This document shows positions 1 through 13,301 of a stretch of DNA of 64,000 bases, one piece after another. Each line of letters starts with the position of its first letter. Within the stretch, counting starts at the first letter, position 1. A model generated the notes under the pieces. It saw nothing but the letters and a program-made list of their open reading frames with translations. It made no database searches and had not been told where the DNA came from. Source of the DNA: Lagopus muta (taxonomy: Eukaryota > Chordata > Aves > Galliformes > Phasianidae); NCBI RefSeq assembly GCF_023343835.1, contig NC_064437.1, positions 8,831,001-8,895,000 of the forward strand, read 5' to 3'. The position numbers and the translations under genes were made by a program.

Positions 1-3000
1 GCAAACACTGTGCAGGCTGAGAAGTTTAGGTCACGTAAAGGCTGCTAATGTGGTGGTAAGGCGGGGGGAAAGCCTATCAGCTACATTAATCATATATATT
101 AGCAATTGGACTACATGACTACAAATTGGGATTTCTTAATTAAAGCGTGCTTAACATTGTTCAGTTCCTGCCTTCTCTAGCTGGGCTCCAAAAGTGTTTG
201 GCAAAGAGAAGAACTTCAATGCCTTATACTTCTCAGGCTTTTCTGTAATTAAGCAGCAAAAAGACTTTGTAGGATGTCAGTGTGTGCAGTTCCCTAAAAT
301 GACTAATGTGAAATGGTTGCACTCCAAGGTCTGGCTTAGGACAAACCCTTTGAAGCGGTGCATCCAGATGTAACTGAGGCTGTGTACAAGAAGTGATGAT
401 CAGGCCCAAATAGTTTGTGGGATATGACCCAGAGCCTCTGGGACTGCTGGGCTCACCAGGAGCTGCTGAAGTCCTAGCAATAGGGCCATTCTAGCAGCAC
501 TACCAGCAGCTTTCTATGTATTTTTAATTCCATCCTTGAATCTTGTGCTCCATTTCTGTTTGGGGCTTTCATTGCCTTATCCTCCACCTTGAAAGGAACA
601 TCACAGCTGTGTGGTGCGGTGTTGGTGCCTCCTGATAAGCAGAGGTGTGTGCGCCCAGGGTCTAGCTTCATGTCCTTGTTTTTTTGGAATCTACTTTTTC
701 TAATACAAGAAGTGGCCAAATATTTTAATGGATTTCCCATGGAGCACTTTTATTTTCAGCATGTGCAGCAGGTTTAGGTAGATAGTGTCAGAGGACAGTA
801 ATGGTGTGGCTGGGTGGGTGATGCTGGGGACAGAGGCTCAGTGTGGCAGGGGCTGCTTTCCTGGGTATCTCTGTGACCCACATAGCACACAGCATGTGAC
901 AGTGACCATAGTGCTCTGGTGCTTTGTCATCCTTAGTTCCTAATGAGCAGCTCTCTTGTAAACAAAGGGCTGAGTCTGCTGTGGGGCATCTGCTGTTCTT
1001 TTGGATGCAGATTATCGATACCCAGAAAGTTGTGGGTGAATTTATAGTCAAGTTATCAGCAGACTTCTGGCAGTAAACACTCCAGAAAGAGCGTTCTGCC
1101 ATTGTGTTCCAGTGCGCCATCCATCACCCGGAGATTAATCAGTATTCACATGAGGTGGTCTGAAAAGTTTTTCAGTGCTAATCTTTAAAAGCTTGGTGGG
1201 GGAATTCTTGTACCCTGCAAATGTTAAATATATTATGCTTTTGACTTTTGGTTCTGGAAAACTGTCTTTTCTATATATTGAACTCCATTTAAGTAGAAGA
1301 ATTGGGTTAAGGATGCCTTAAATGACTTCAGATTGGCTGGGCCTTATGGAATGTATCCCACAGTACTTCGGGAGCTGAGAGTCTGTGGGGATGGGAGAAG
1401 TTCCAGCTGAGGAGTGGTGGGGAGCAAATCCACTCCCAGCATTTGGAAAAAGACAGGACAGGAGCCTGTCTGTTCAACTCATCTTGTCACAGGGAGACAA
1501 GTGATGAGTGCTCGTATCAGGAACCTCTGCTGGGTCATGTACTGCTTGGTGTTTTGTTTTTCTGTTTTGAAATGATTTTGTTGCTGAACGCAGATGGTAT
1601 GATCTTGGGAAATTCAAGAAATAGTGTGAAGTCAATCCTGTTTAGCATAGGTGAGGTTCAAATTGTAAAGTTTAGGAATATTACCTCATGCAGACACATA
1701 GCAGCTGGCGAGGCAGCAGTTCTGTGAGAGAGTATTTGGGGTTTGTAGTGGTTCCTAAATTACCATGAATCAGCAGCATTGCTGTCATGAAAATTCACTT
1801 GTCGTACTGGAATACATCGAAGCATCATAAATGAGGTCATGAGGCAGTTTTTCCGTTCCTCTGAGGAGCTGTAGGTCTCCAGCAAAAATGTTTTGTTCGG
1901 TTTGTCAAACTTTAAGAAAGGTTATAGCTGGGTGAGAAGAACTGTAACGAAGGCCTGAAAAGAGAACCTCTGAGTGAGGATTGAAAAGCTGTTGAGCTCT
2001 GGCATGGTTTTGTACCACTGGTGGCTCATCAGACATCAGCAGGTTAAAGTTACGCGCAGGTGGAAGTGGGAGCCAGCTGTCTGCAAGCTGTCAGGTGTGC
2101 TAGGTGGGTCACATTCGTTGTTATCACCATCAGTACTTTGAACCTAAATAGCTTCAGCAGTAAAATTGGAGTGGTCGTGACATGTATTCATTTATTAAGA
2201 AAGAAATGTGACTGTGTTCAATCCTATAATGCACTGTTACATCCTTTTTCTGCTGGGATAAATACCGACATGGAGAGATGTCTTCAGAGGTGGCTGTAAA
2301 GAGAGGTGAGCTTGCCGTGTCCCTGGTGAGCAGAGCAGGTAGTCAGGGGCTGAGGAGGCAGCTGGAGGTGTTCAGTTGGGCACTGGCTGCAGGGACAGGC
2401 TTCCAAGCTGTAGGAACAGCCAAAACGAATTGTAGAGATGCTCTGGAGAGTGCTGATGTGGTAATCTGTGATGTATGGCTCCTAAAAAAATACTCCAGTG
2501 TGGGTGTGAAAACCTGCATAATGAATTCTAGTCCACTGATAGTAAACTTGTTTTTCTGGTGATTTTTTTGAGACATTTTAAGATTAATTTTAGGATTATT
2601 TTTTGGACCTCTGCAGTCTGAAGGTGACTGTACAGATTCTTTAGGGAGACACTGTTTAATTTATTTTCAAAGACATCCAGTGTGAGAGAGTAGAAGGTCT
2701 TTTAAGCCCCGGGAGAAGAAGATGATCTATGAAACCTCTCAGGGTCCTTCCTAGGCACTTTCCTGGTATTCCCTAGCTTACTGTAGGGCACAGGGGTAGA
2801 AGAATGACATTGCTTAACTTTTGACTCACACAGTGTACATGCAGAATAGCAAGGCAGTAATTGTCTGCAATAGAAGCAGCCTTAAAGACCAACTCCAACC
2901 AGCTGAACAATATGTTGTCAGTATCTCCTTGGTTTATTTTGTGGAAGTCTGTCAGAGCTTCGCTGCCCAGCTCACAGAGCTCTCACCCAGAGAGGAGCTC

Positions 3001-6000
3001 CCTGCCCGATGCAGCAGGTCAGCACAGCTCGTTCCTCTTCTAAATTTTCAAGGCCAAAACCAAACAAGTGGAATATTATTGCAGTTTATTTTATATGTGT
3101 AGGACTCATTTTAAACAGGGCTGTCTTTGGTGGTATTTCTGCACCTTTTGATAGTATTTTATTAGAGAGTGCACTGAAAATTTTAAGCTTCCTTACTGGA
3201 AGGAAAAACGTAGCAGAGAGCATAAACTTCGATAATGCGGGTGCTGTGTGTGTGCTGAGAAGTGCTGAGTGAGCGTGTTTTTGTCATATCATAGCCACAG
3301 ATGAATAGATACTATGTTTCTTTGAATGGTCCTGGACTTGAGGTAGAAAGGTTTGGGAATAATCCTATAATAAGGGAGGGGTAGAGATTGTGTTAGTGGG
3401 GCAGGAAGTAACAACAACTGGAATGCGCTGCCCTGCCAGTCTGCAGTGCTGGGGAAATGGTTTGAGGGGAAGAATTACTGTAATACCCTTTGGGAGAACA
3501 GTCTTTGACTTCTGGATGTCCTTCTCTGTTCTCTTCATTGGCTGCTTTTTCTCTTTGCAAGTGACGTGCCTTCTGTTCTTTTCTTATCCTTCATCTGGAA
3601 TGCAGCTCTGTACTCCCCTGTACGAGATCTATGGTCTGGCTTGCCTTGACACAAATATTTGATATACTCTGCCCGTATTTAATGTTCTTTTCCAAAGGAA
3701 ATATGGTTTTTCTCTGCTCTGAACTGAATATATTTAAATGTAAATGTGCTACGATAGTTTAAATAACACTGGTAAAATACTGAGTTACAAAATACCTGTG
3801 GTGAGCAACACTCATCCCGTTCTTTCAAGGTATTGGAGAACTTTTTGTTTCATTTGTTTGCCATCAACGTCTCTAGAAGGCAGGTAGGCAGGAGTTATGT
3901 AGCATGCAGCAGGGATAAGGCAGTAATTACATATTTGCAATTCCTTCTTTATGATGAAGAGCATTACCCCAGTGTACATTACTGAGAGTCAGAAGGGGCT
4001 GTCCGTCAGGCTCTGGGCAGGCTGTGCAGATACACCATTCAATGCCACAAGGTTTTCTGCTTTGTAATGTTCTGCTCTGTGCTGACCTCAGGTGTTTTCC
4101 AATGGTCTGTAGATGAAAGTGTGCTGTAAGATGGTTTTTTGGTGTTTTTTTGCTCTTCAAAAGCTAAAGAGACCTTTGGATCTGATGAAAACTAGCAGAA
4201 TGGCTTCTTTGGTTTTTAAAATATCTTACAGTGCAAAATGCTAAAACTGTTTGAAAGTTCAGAACATTCAATTCAATTTTAAAGCATAACACTATTTAAA
4301 TTAGCATAGCACTGGGTGTGGGGTGTTATTTTGTTATCAGTAATGTCAGTGGCCACGCTTGTTTAACAGCAGATATGTATAGAACACCCAGGGCTCCCCT
4401 CCATGCAGTAGGGGACAGCAGTGAGCAGGCTTCAGTGTGCCGGGTAACTTGCTGTTCTCCAGTATCAGCAGCACTGAGGGCTGTAAAGGGCCACTGAACA
4501 GGAATGGAGTCATAAGTGGCACAGGAGAGGTGCATAAGGGGTGACACTGTCACCACTAACTGTAGGTTGTGCAGGCTGAGGGAATAATTGTAGGCGCAGT
4601 ACCCACGTCCCAGTGTGTGCCTGGTAGGTGCTGAGTCGTCTTGTTTCTCTGTTAAAATAGTGCCATCTTTGGACTCGGTGTAAACTCTTCAGATCCCACT
4701 GGTATGATTCAGTTGTAAAGTTCACGCTTGCTGAGGTTCTGAGCCTCATCACCTCACGCAGGCTGTTGTAAAGGCTGCCCAGAAGCAGTCTTTTCCAAAG
4801 TGTGCTTTGGGCTTTTGTACAAAACGCAGCTTGCTTTTGTAGGCAGACGTGCTGCCTCTGGGGGCTGTGTTCTGCTTGGTGCATCCAGGAGCATTGCTAA
4901 AGCTGAGTTGTTTGTCAGTGGTGTTTCCTTGCTTGATGGAGAATCTTTCTGTTGTTGTAAACCTAGAAGTCACTTTTGTATGATTTGGTTCTGTTACTCT
5001 CGTGCATCCTTGTGTCTTTGCTGGTAAGAACGAAATGACCTTTCCTCAGACCTTGCTGTCAGTAATTACTCACAAGCCCAGGCGGTGCAAGGTGTGTGGT
5101 TGGGTGGATGCATGTATTTGTTTGAGGAGTTCAGAAGCAGGTAGGATTTGGTCAGCGTGACCTTAGAAATGGGAAGAAAGCCGTGAGTGGAGAGCTGTTT
5201 GTGAGGCAGCTCTGTACCAGGCGCCTGCCTCGGGAGGCGTGCGGGTACTGCAAAGGACTTTAAGGTATAGATGTGACCTCGTAGACCTTTCTCAACCTGT
5301 TTTCACATCATTGAAATTAGTCATCTGCTTTGCAAGAGAGGTCAGATGGATAACAGGTGGGGATCTTCCCCCAGCCCTACCTGTTACTCTGCAAAGCCAT
5401 CTGTATTGTTAAGCTGGTGATTTTGTCTTGGAGCACACACAGGTGCAGCGCCGCTTCTGGAGCACAGCACAGCTCTGGTGGTGCTGCAGGACAGGTTAAT
5501 TTGCTTTGAATTTGAAAAGTAAGCTGTTAATCTTTCAGCAACAGATGGTTTTCACACACAAAAAAAGAATTTTAATATCTGCATTTCTGTGCATTTTTGG
5601 ATGCATTATGAGCATTTTAGCACGTTATGTATGGTTTTAACAGGCTCGTAGTTCCTTGATTCTGTAAATCCAAGTTGGGTGATGCTGTGCGTTTTTAGAT
5701 GGTACTTTTTTTCAGCCAATAGGTACAATTCAAACAACGCTTCTGAGTGGTATTTTTATTTGTCTAATTGTCAGTTGTGTTCAGATAACCCTTTGGGGCT
5801 GTGGTTGTGTGGTGCCACAGACAAAGAAGGGTGGCAGCTCCGTGTTCTGCGGCGCACCACGGCACGGGGAGCACTGCTGGTTGTTCATGTCGTTCTGCAA
5901 CACCTCCGCTGGTCCTCTCCAAGTGCAGCCATGTTTCAGCAGCAGGATGGACTGCAGGTGTGTCTGCATGGTTGTCTTAATGGGAGCTGAAGGCAGAATG

Positions 6001-9000
6001 AAAGTAAGTTTGTTTTGCAGACACTTTGTGTAGGTACAAATAACCCATCTCAACTGGAGACGATTCAGCTCAGCAGTTGTTGTGACAGCTCTTGAACTCG
6101 TAATGCTGCAGTTGTCTTTTATAGTAAGGCTCAATAATATATGCAAGGTTGGAGCAAGATTTGTAATTATGTTATTTTAAAATAACTACGTGCACAAATA
6201 TGATTATCTTATTGAAAAGAAAAAGTTTCTATTAATACCAAGCTGTGTTCTCTCTGAGTTTTTTTGTTTGCCAGCTAACTTACACCTGGAAATGACACTA
6301 TGCTCTAAAGAGTAGCTAAGTAGGAAGTTCTTTTATGTATGTTTAGGCGTGTCTGCTTGATTGAATAACTTTAAAAGAGCTGCACAGAAAGAAAACTGAT
6401 GAGGGAAGTAAATTCTGTTCTGCCTTATGCATCCATTAAATTGCTCACTAATTTTTCTGAATGCATTTGCAACCCAGCTGACATCTGATCGTTAGGAATA
6501 CTGTTGAAATCCCAGTTGAGTTTATAAAGATGACCAGTTAGGAAAACAGATCTTTTTAAGCAAATGCGTTCTAGTTGGAGGAATACATAGGAAGGCAGTG
6601 AGGTGGACTGAAATTGTGGCAGGGATAGACAGATACTGTCTCTGACCTATTACAGCTGCTGTGTGCTGTATTGATAAATGTATAATGAAGGGTAAAAGTT
6701 TGTCCAGTTGTTTTCAGTAGAGGCTCCAAGACTTGCATTTGCTGCCGTGGGAGAGGAGAGATTGAATTAGGTGCTATGTTTGATAGGATTCTACCTAAAT
6801 AGATTTGAAGGGACCTGAGGAGGCTCGCAGAGAAACCTGAAGCAGGAAAAGCATCCAGTAAAACTTGGAAATGTGCTGGAATATGTAATGTGAGCAAAGG
6901 CCAGAAGGGCACGGCACAGCTGGCGGCCTCGGATCTGGTCGGTCGCTCAGGGCAGCTCTTCTGCCTGGGAGGAGGAGGTGGGAGGTGGGAGAGGAAGCAC
7001 AGGAACAATGCACGGCTGGTCGTGCCAATCTCTGCGTTTCCTTACGGCTTTAGGAACATCTTCATCCTTTTCTCGTTGTCTTCAGCTTGTTTCTCTCGTC
7101 TGGTGTTCTTGGCTTACTGAATGCTTCCCTGGTTCCTACTGTTAGGTTTATATGGAAGGCTCAGCTTGGGAATCAAAGTTTCAGAGACTAACGAAGAGGG
7201 AAGGGTTGCAGTGCCTGGACAGCTGTTGGGAACTGTAGCACAGAAGGGAACTTCATGGGTGGCGTATTGGGGGTATTTTGACCTGAACTGTGTGTACTTA
7301 CCTTAATCTGTGTCACTTTTAAATGCCTGTGAGTTCCTTCCATTTTCACGTTAAGCCTTTAATATTTACTTAGACAAATACACAATGACATTTAATTATA
7401 TAAAATAGCATTTGGTTTCTTTTTCATTCACTTCTTTCTGACTCCAGTGTTAGAAGTATTTCTGTAGCAACAAAACCTTGGGAAAAGATGTAGCTTTTAG
7501 TTGAAAGATTTCTTGTGTAACGTGTGAATAATGATCATTTAAATCATTTTTCAAGAGATTAGAACTGTTAGCAAGTTGAACCCAAGTGCTCATACAGAGT
7601 AACTATTTTATGTCCTTCTCTTGTCAAAAAAGTCTGCCTTTTGATCAGTGAAAGAGTATTTTGAGGTGCATGACAGCCTTTTTTATTTTTTCCACCAGAG
7701 CTCCCTACAGTGAATATAATTGTTCTGAGAGGAGGTGAGACTTCAGAGTGCCTCATTTGATGGTACTCTGCTTCGCATTTCCAGAAATAAGTCAACCACG
7801 AGCACGTGGAAGAGCGAATGGGTTAAACTTGCATTGACAAGCACTGTTGGTCGACTTTTATTTATTTTTTTTTGCCTGGAATTGGGAGTGGCCATCAGGG
7901 CTGATCTTTGTCCTTGCTGCTTTCCATACAGTGAAGCAGTTAAAGAGCAGATTGGCTGAGCTGTGAGTGCAGGATGGCAGAACTCCTTGGGCTGTGCGTG
8001 TTTGCACCGCACACAGACCCACCGCTGCGTGGAGGCTCTCTGCTGGCTGGCAGAGGTCACCTCAGTTCTGCGTGGTAATCAAACAAACAGGACGTGGTGT
8101 ATTGGGAAGAAAGATTTGAGAAATGCAGAATTGTGACTATAGATGTTCAGACTGTGAGCACTTGGTGCGTTTTTTTGCTGAGGTTGAGAGTGTGGTGTAG
8201 AAGAGAGCAGGGTGTGGTTGGGCGCTGGGAACACCAGGGAACGGCTGCTTGAAGCCAGGCTGACGGTTGTATTGCCCCAAATGGACTTCCACACAAAGCA
8301 CAAGTGAGCTCTGCCCCCTCTCGTCTGACACACAAATAGATGAAATAGATGAATAGATGAAAAGGAAACAGTTTTACACAGAAGCACTGATAATAAACTG
8401 TAGTACCGTCTGGCTTAAATTCTACACAGCTGAGAAGGTATGCTGGGATTTCAGCTGCTATTCGTGCTTGTTCTTGCAGTTTTTTATTAATGATTTACTG
8501 TAAGTTGCTGTCAGAGAAGGTTATTGATAGACTCTTGGCCTTGCTTGTTGTGATTTAGTGGTACTGGTGCTGCCAGTGGTACAGTAGGTTATAGGAGTGC
8601 TCTGTGGATGTGTGGAAGGAGTAATGTTGGTCAGGATTCAGTGTGTGTGAGAGAAACCTATGGATTAATACCAGAGATTGAAGTGCTTCAGCAGTATTAT
8701 CTACAGCAATTCATCTAATGGCAAGCTTTTGCTTTAACTGAAAGCAGGCATTGTGTTTTCATGTGTCACATACCTTACTTTTTGTGATGCTGCATGCAGA
8801 GGAAGGTGATAACCGAAGAGCAGTTTGTTTGTCTGATGGAATTAGGAGCCATCTGCAGGCTGCATTGGCACACAGCCTTCCCTGCTCTGCTCAGGCCAGG
8901 AAATAAACTCAGGCACAACTCTGAATTTCCAATTTGAAACCTATCGTCTGTATGCTACTTGAAAAGGGTGGAGATGAGCTTAAGCATCTTGCTTTAATTT

Positions 9001-9144
9001 GCAGCTCCTTTCATGCAGATCTTTGTAAACCCTCCTGTAATGGTGACACCCACGAGTGAGATTGTTTCCCAGTAGAAGTTACATAAGTACCAAAATACTT
9101 GCTTAGAAAGTTGGAGAGGATGCGGAGGTCCTTCCTGTAACAAG

Positions 9145-9179
9145 AGTGAAGTATTTTGGTTCAGTGAAGTATTTTGGTT
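9145..9179 (+). repeat. Short tandem duplication
   Basis: AGTGAAGTATTTTGGTT occurs twice with a period of 18 nt (9145-9161 and 9163-9179). Confidence 0.85.
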
Positions 9180-11417
9180 TGGTGGTTCATGGGAATAGCA
9201 AAAGCACGACGCTTGTAGGACTTAAACAGCAGTTCAAAGTATCACGTCTGTGAGTTGTGCTGGCCTGTCTGCGTGCATGTGAGAGATTGCTCCTTAGTGA
9301 ACTGCTCTGATCACTGGTAATCCCAGGGCTACCAAAATAGCACGTTAAGAGGTCTGCATGCGTGTTGGTGGTCGGAGTTTTGCATGGAGTTTCACCATGC
9401 TTCTGGCTGCGCTGAGATACAAAGCCGCCTGTTTTGCTGACTGCTGATAGGCTCTTTCATTTCTGGAAAGTCCTGGAAGCCTTTCTCTGAAGTGAAACCT
9501 GGTCGGTGTAATTCAGTTGTGGTTTTACTTCTGAACTCAGACCTCCTTCCTGCTACGGCATGGATACAGAATTCTGTAGCCTTGGTTTATCTGGCTCCCT
9601 TTAAAGACAAGGAACAGTTTTGTATGGGTTTTGCTGCTTGGTCCATTCTTCACTTCAGTGTGAATCATTCTTGAGGTACATTAAATCAACATCTTTAAAT
9701 GATATTACTTGCCTCTGTCAATAATTTGACAAGGCTTAATTGCTATGCAGGTTGTTTGTAAAGCATATTTATTCAGAGGGTGAAGTAATTAATCTTACAT
9801 AAATATATTCAACTGTGCACTGTCTGTCCCTGTTTTATCCTCCACTTACGCTGAATTGTGTGGTAGCAGCCTCGGAAGGTCACATCTGAAGGAGTCGGAC
9901 CCGTGCTGAGTTCAGCACAGAAGGCAAATTGTTTTGTCTGCAGCAGACGTTCCATGCTGCACTGTGCACACTGAAAAATTACCTGTTAATATAAAAACAG
10001 CTCTTGATAGGGTGGCACTTGTGTTGTTTGCAGTGTTGTGACGCTTAGGAGATTGTGGCAGTGGATGTGGTGCTCACGGAGCTTCCAGGTCTGTATTGCG
10101 TGTGCCAGAACTCTGTTCTTCCATCAACAACAACATCTTGTTTCAGATAGATCCCCTCATTCTCATATCATTGTTTTCTGTTCTATTAAAAGGAATTACC
10201 TAGAGGATAAAAATGTGATGATTCTTACAGTATCCCTTTTCTTTGTTTATGTTCAGCTTCTATCAAAACAGCCTTACACTCGCACGCACAAAAAAGGCAT
10301 ACTCTGCATGCTCAGCAGAGTAAAGAATGGCATAGCAAATGCAACGAAAACCAGAATTGTTCAAAGAATGGAACCATACCCAGGCAAGGAAAACAAACAC
10401 TGATAAGTCAATTATAAAGGCAGAATGAGGCCTGCCTGAAGGGATCCTGAGAAATGGAATGGCTTGAAAACAGTGAGAAATCATTTCAAATGTTTTGGGA
10501 GTGGTAGACCTGTCAGTTTTCTGCTGGTTAGGTAGGATGGTTGAAGGGAAAAAAGCCATGACAAGAAAAATAGTTTTGTTGTGCTGCTCCCCAGTGTGGA
10601 GGCTCACCTTACCATGAAGTTGAGTTCCATCAAACTGATGTTTAGACATGCAGAAGAATTGATAAAATCAATAGCAAAAAATTACTGGTGTCATGTGGCA
10701 TTTGTCAGGCTGGAAACCAAAGGGAAAAGCTTCAGGGGAGCTGTGTTACTGGGGGCAGAGACACTGGGGTGCCTGTGGGACCCTTCTGTACAAGCATCTC
10801 GTTATTTGTTCTGTTCTCATTAAACCATGTTAAAAATGAATAAGAAAAGAGCAAAGCGTGGTGTTTTATGTTAGAAACCCATGGTATACCCCCTCTTGAA
10901 CCTTCCATAAAGGCCTGATGTCTTGGAAGGATTGAGTTCATAGGTGTGGGGAAAAATGGCAAGGATTGCCATTGAATATCCTTTCATTCTGCTCTGAGTG
11001 GAGGCTGGATGGATCTCCAGTCTTAGCAGTACATCCATCCTTCACATTCCTTACAAATGCTGGTTTTGTTTCTCTCAGCTTTTGCTGAGACATAAATATC
11101 GGGGATGATTTTATTTAATAACCTGATGGTTTGTGAGGCGACTTTGAGTTTGTAGACGAAGCTTTCCTATCCTGTCTTAGTACTTCGGTGCCTCTTGAGG
11201 CATTGAAGATGGAGAGCGTGGGTAAAGGGGTTTAACTTTTTTATGGTTTGGTTTTAGATGATTAAATTATTTCTGCCTTGGTTGTGATCAGAGATCAAAT
11301 AGCTTTTGGCACTTACGCAGTAGTTGCTCTGTTTCTCTTTTTGTTCTTCTCTCTAGTCATTATTTATCGTGTTTCTGCCACTTGTATTGATGGTTGTGTT
11401 TTTGTATTTTTTTTCAG

Positions 11418-11487
11418 TGACTACAGTTCCTGTCTCACCTCTTTGATGGAAGAGGACTATGACCCAGAAGTGAACTCTCTACTGTAG
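11418..11487 (+). other. Candidate alternative or 5' untranslated exon with short open frame
   Basis: A T-rich tract ending in CAG at 11411-11417 looks like a splice acceptor. The sequence after it is less T-rich than its surroundings and carries an open frame reading DYSSCLTSLMEEDYDPEVNS and then LL before a stop at 11485-11487. An internal ATG at about 11442 would give a 13-residue micro-ORF. A possible donor (GAA followed by GTGAAC) lies near 11469. It could be a 5' exon of GPBP1L1, the end of an alternative transcript, or chance. I do not recognise the peptide. Confidence 0.25.
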
Positions 11488-11740
11488 AACAAGAAGCTCT
11501 TGTGGAATAATTTGTCTCCCTTTAAAAGCAGTACCCAGTCTAGAAAAAATAGAGTAGAAGAGATTATTTTTTGACCTAGCATTTTTCTGTTCATATGACC
11601 TATATTTCAGCATGTAAATGGTGAAAAACAGGAATATAAACATTTGTGCCTGCTTTTGAGCTTTTACATCAAGTAGTGCTTAGCTTTGTGGAGCATTAAC
11701 CAAGCTACGTGAAGTCTAGAGTATATCCTAACATTCATTT

Positions 11741-11777
11741 AAAAAAAAAAAAAACAACTATACTTTTTTTTTTTTTT
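11741..11777. repeat. A14 / T14 inverted repeat
   Basis: Fourteen A (11741-11754), nine bases, then fourteen T (11764-11777). A perfect hairpin-capable pair. Confidence 0.9.
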
Positions 11778-13195
11778 AGCAAATGTATCTGGTAAAAATG
11801 AAGTCTATCTTTTAAGAGCACTTTGGCGGATGCTTCTTATTTAGATCTCAGCAGTTGGGGCAAGCTTTTTCATACGTTGTGATCCTTTCTTCAGAGTGTT
11901 TGGGCTGATCTGCTGCAGACCATGAGCTGCCCAGCAGACTTGGGTGTACGTGTTCAGTGTTAACCATGGCGCTGTTCTGAATGCTGTCATTCAGGCTTGG
12001 CAAACCTTTTTGTAATGTAACTGACTTCTGTAGTAGCACAACTAGAGGATATTTAATGAGGTGAACGTGGTCGTGGCTTTTTTTAAAATATAAATTACCT
12101 TCTTAGGTTGGTTTTTTTTTTTGTAGTGAGAGTGCAAAAAGAGGTTAAAATGAGCAGCTGAGGGGGTGGAGGGTACAGTTGGCACGAAGTGCGGCCTCTC
12201 GTGCTCTGCTTTGAGACGCACTATTGCCTCAAGGCTGGCCTTAGAGTATACTGGAGAAGAAAGGAACCAGAAGGTTGTTGAAGCAAAGGAAAAGTGAGGA
12301 CATTGGACTGGAGAGGCCAAACTCTGGGTGAGTTATCATATTTATTTTTTTTCCTTTGCTTATGTAGTATTGACTTGTTTGTGGCTGAACTGAAGGTTGT
12401 AAAAATCAACTAACGCTGTAAACCGGGGAGCCTTCTATTAAAGGACGAAATTCAGTTATGTAGAGTAGTAGTGGAGTTATGTTTGCTTTAAGCAGAGAAA
12501 GTTGCTGTGACAAGCTGGAAAGAAAATTTGGTTTTGGGTTCCTCAGTGGGAGACACATCTGCTGCTCTTTGGTGGAACTTCCGTTAAGATATAGAGCTTT
12601 CAGCCAGCTTGTGTTCTGCTCCTGGGCACTTGGTTTCTTTGCTATGAAAGCAGTTCAGACATAAGACGTTCTGTGGACTGTGGAAATTGGTGTGCTGGGC
12701 TACAGTCTTAAGCTGGGGTGCAGGAGCTGGGCTGCGGTGGATCCTTCAGGACTGATCTTCTCTCAGTGTCTCTGTCAGCATTGTGGGCTTGATCGTGTTC
12801 AATGCACAACCTTTGCAATAAAATAGGAAGTGATCACTCTTGTGTGGGCTGTGAGACAAAAAGCAGTGAAGGAATGTACCAAATTCTGGCCCATTTCAGT
12901 TTTACAGATCACTGACGTTTGCTGTTTGTTCTGTCTTCCTCCATCTCCAGACCTATCCTATCATGGATTTCATGGGTGTGGCTTTAGAATGGAATTATAA
13001 ACAGGAAGTAGGTGGGAATGTTTTAAGTTCTTACCTGTTTTGTTCAGAGGAACAAAGTCAGCAGGAAAAAAGTCATTTTCAAGCGCAGTACAAAAAATTA
13101 GGGTGCTTTTTCCCCTCTTAGTAGTGTAGAGCAGGTTTGAGGTTCTGGAAGAGATGTGAGTCAGGGAATGTTCTCTTCATTTACAGATCCTGGCC

Positions 13196-13222
13196 ATGAG
13201 GTTTGATGCCTCATTTTATTGA
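13196..13222 (+). CDS. Upstream ORF (8 aa) in GPBP1L1 5' UTR
   Basis: An ATG with G at -3 and A at +4 begins a 9-codon frame, MRFDASFY followed by stop. It lies in the same exon as the main start and ends 19 nt before it. Scanning ribosomes would meet it first, so it may lower or condition GPBP1L1 translation. The arrangement is visible directly; the regulatory effect is inference. Confidence 0.5.
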   Translation: MRFDASFY

Positions 13223-13241
13223 AGGGAGACACTGGACCTAA

Positions 13242-13301
13242 ATGGCGCAGCATGACTTTGTTCCTGCCTGGCTTAACTTCTCAACACCACAGTCAACCAA
13301 G
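13242..13301 (+). CDS. GPBP1L1: GPBP1L1 coding exon 1
   Basis: Encodes residues 1-20. The exon itself begins at 13187 with 55 nt of 5' UTR. Donor AAG/GTAACT; ends in phase 0. Confidence 0.93.

Larger units (their letters stand above)
1..13186 (+). other. GPBP1L1: Non-coding stretch, probable 5' intron(s) of GPBP1L1
   Basis: No coding exon of a recognised gene is visible in these 13 kb. The sequence is AT-rich and CpG-poor, all open frames are short, and no CpG-island promoter is seen, so the GPBP1L1 start probably lies upstream of the window. Small items are listed separately: a possible spliced exon near 11.42 kb, an A14/T14 inverted repeat at 11.74 kb, and a short tandem duplication at 9.15 kb. 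The intron assignment is inferred from the strong splice acceptor ending at 13186 directly before the exon that carries the GPBP1L1 start codon, and from the long 5' introns typical of this gene in other vertebrates. Confidence 0.65.

Noticed and set aside
8333-8365. Short ATAGATGA repeats
   Set aside because: Only about three imperfect units; too short to call a meaningful satellite.
1-13186. Many 60-120 codon open frames on both strands
   Set aside because: They have no conserved start context, no domain and no codon bias, and often overlap each other. Treated as intron noise.
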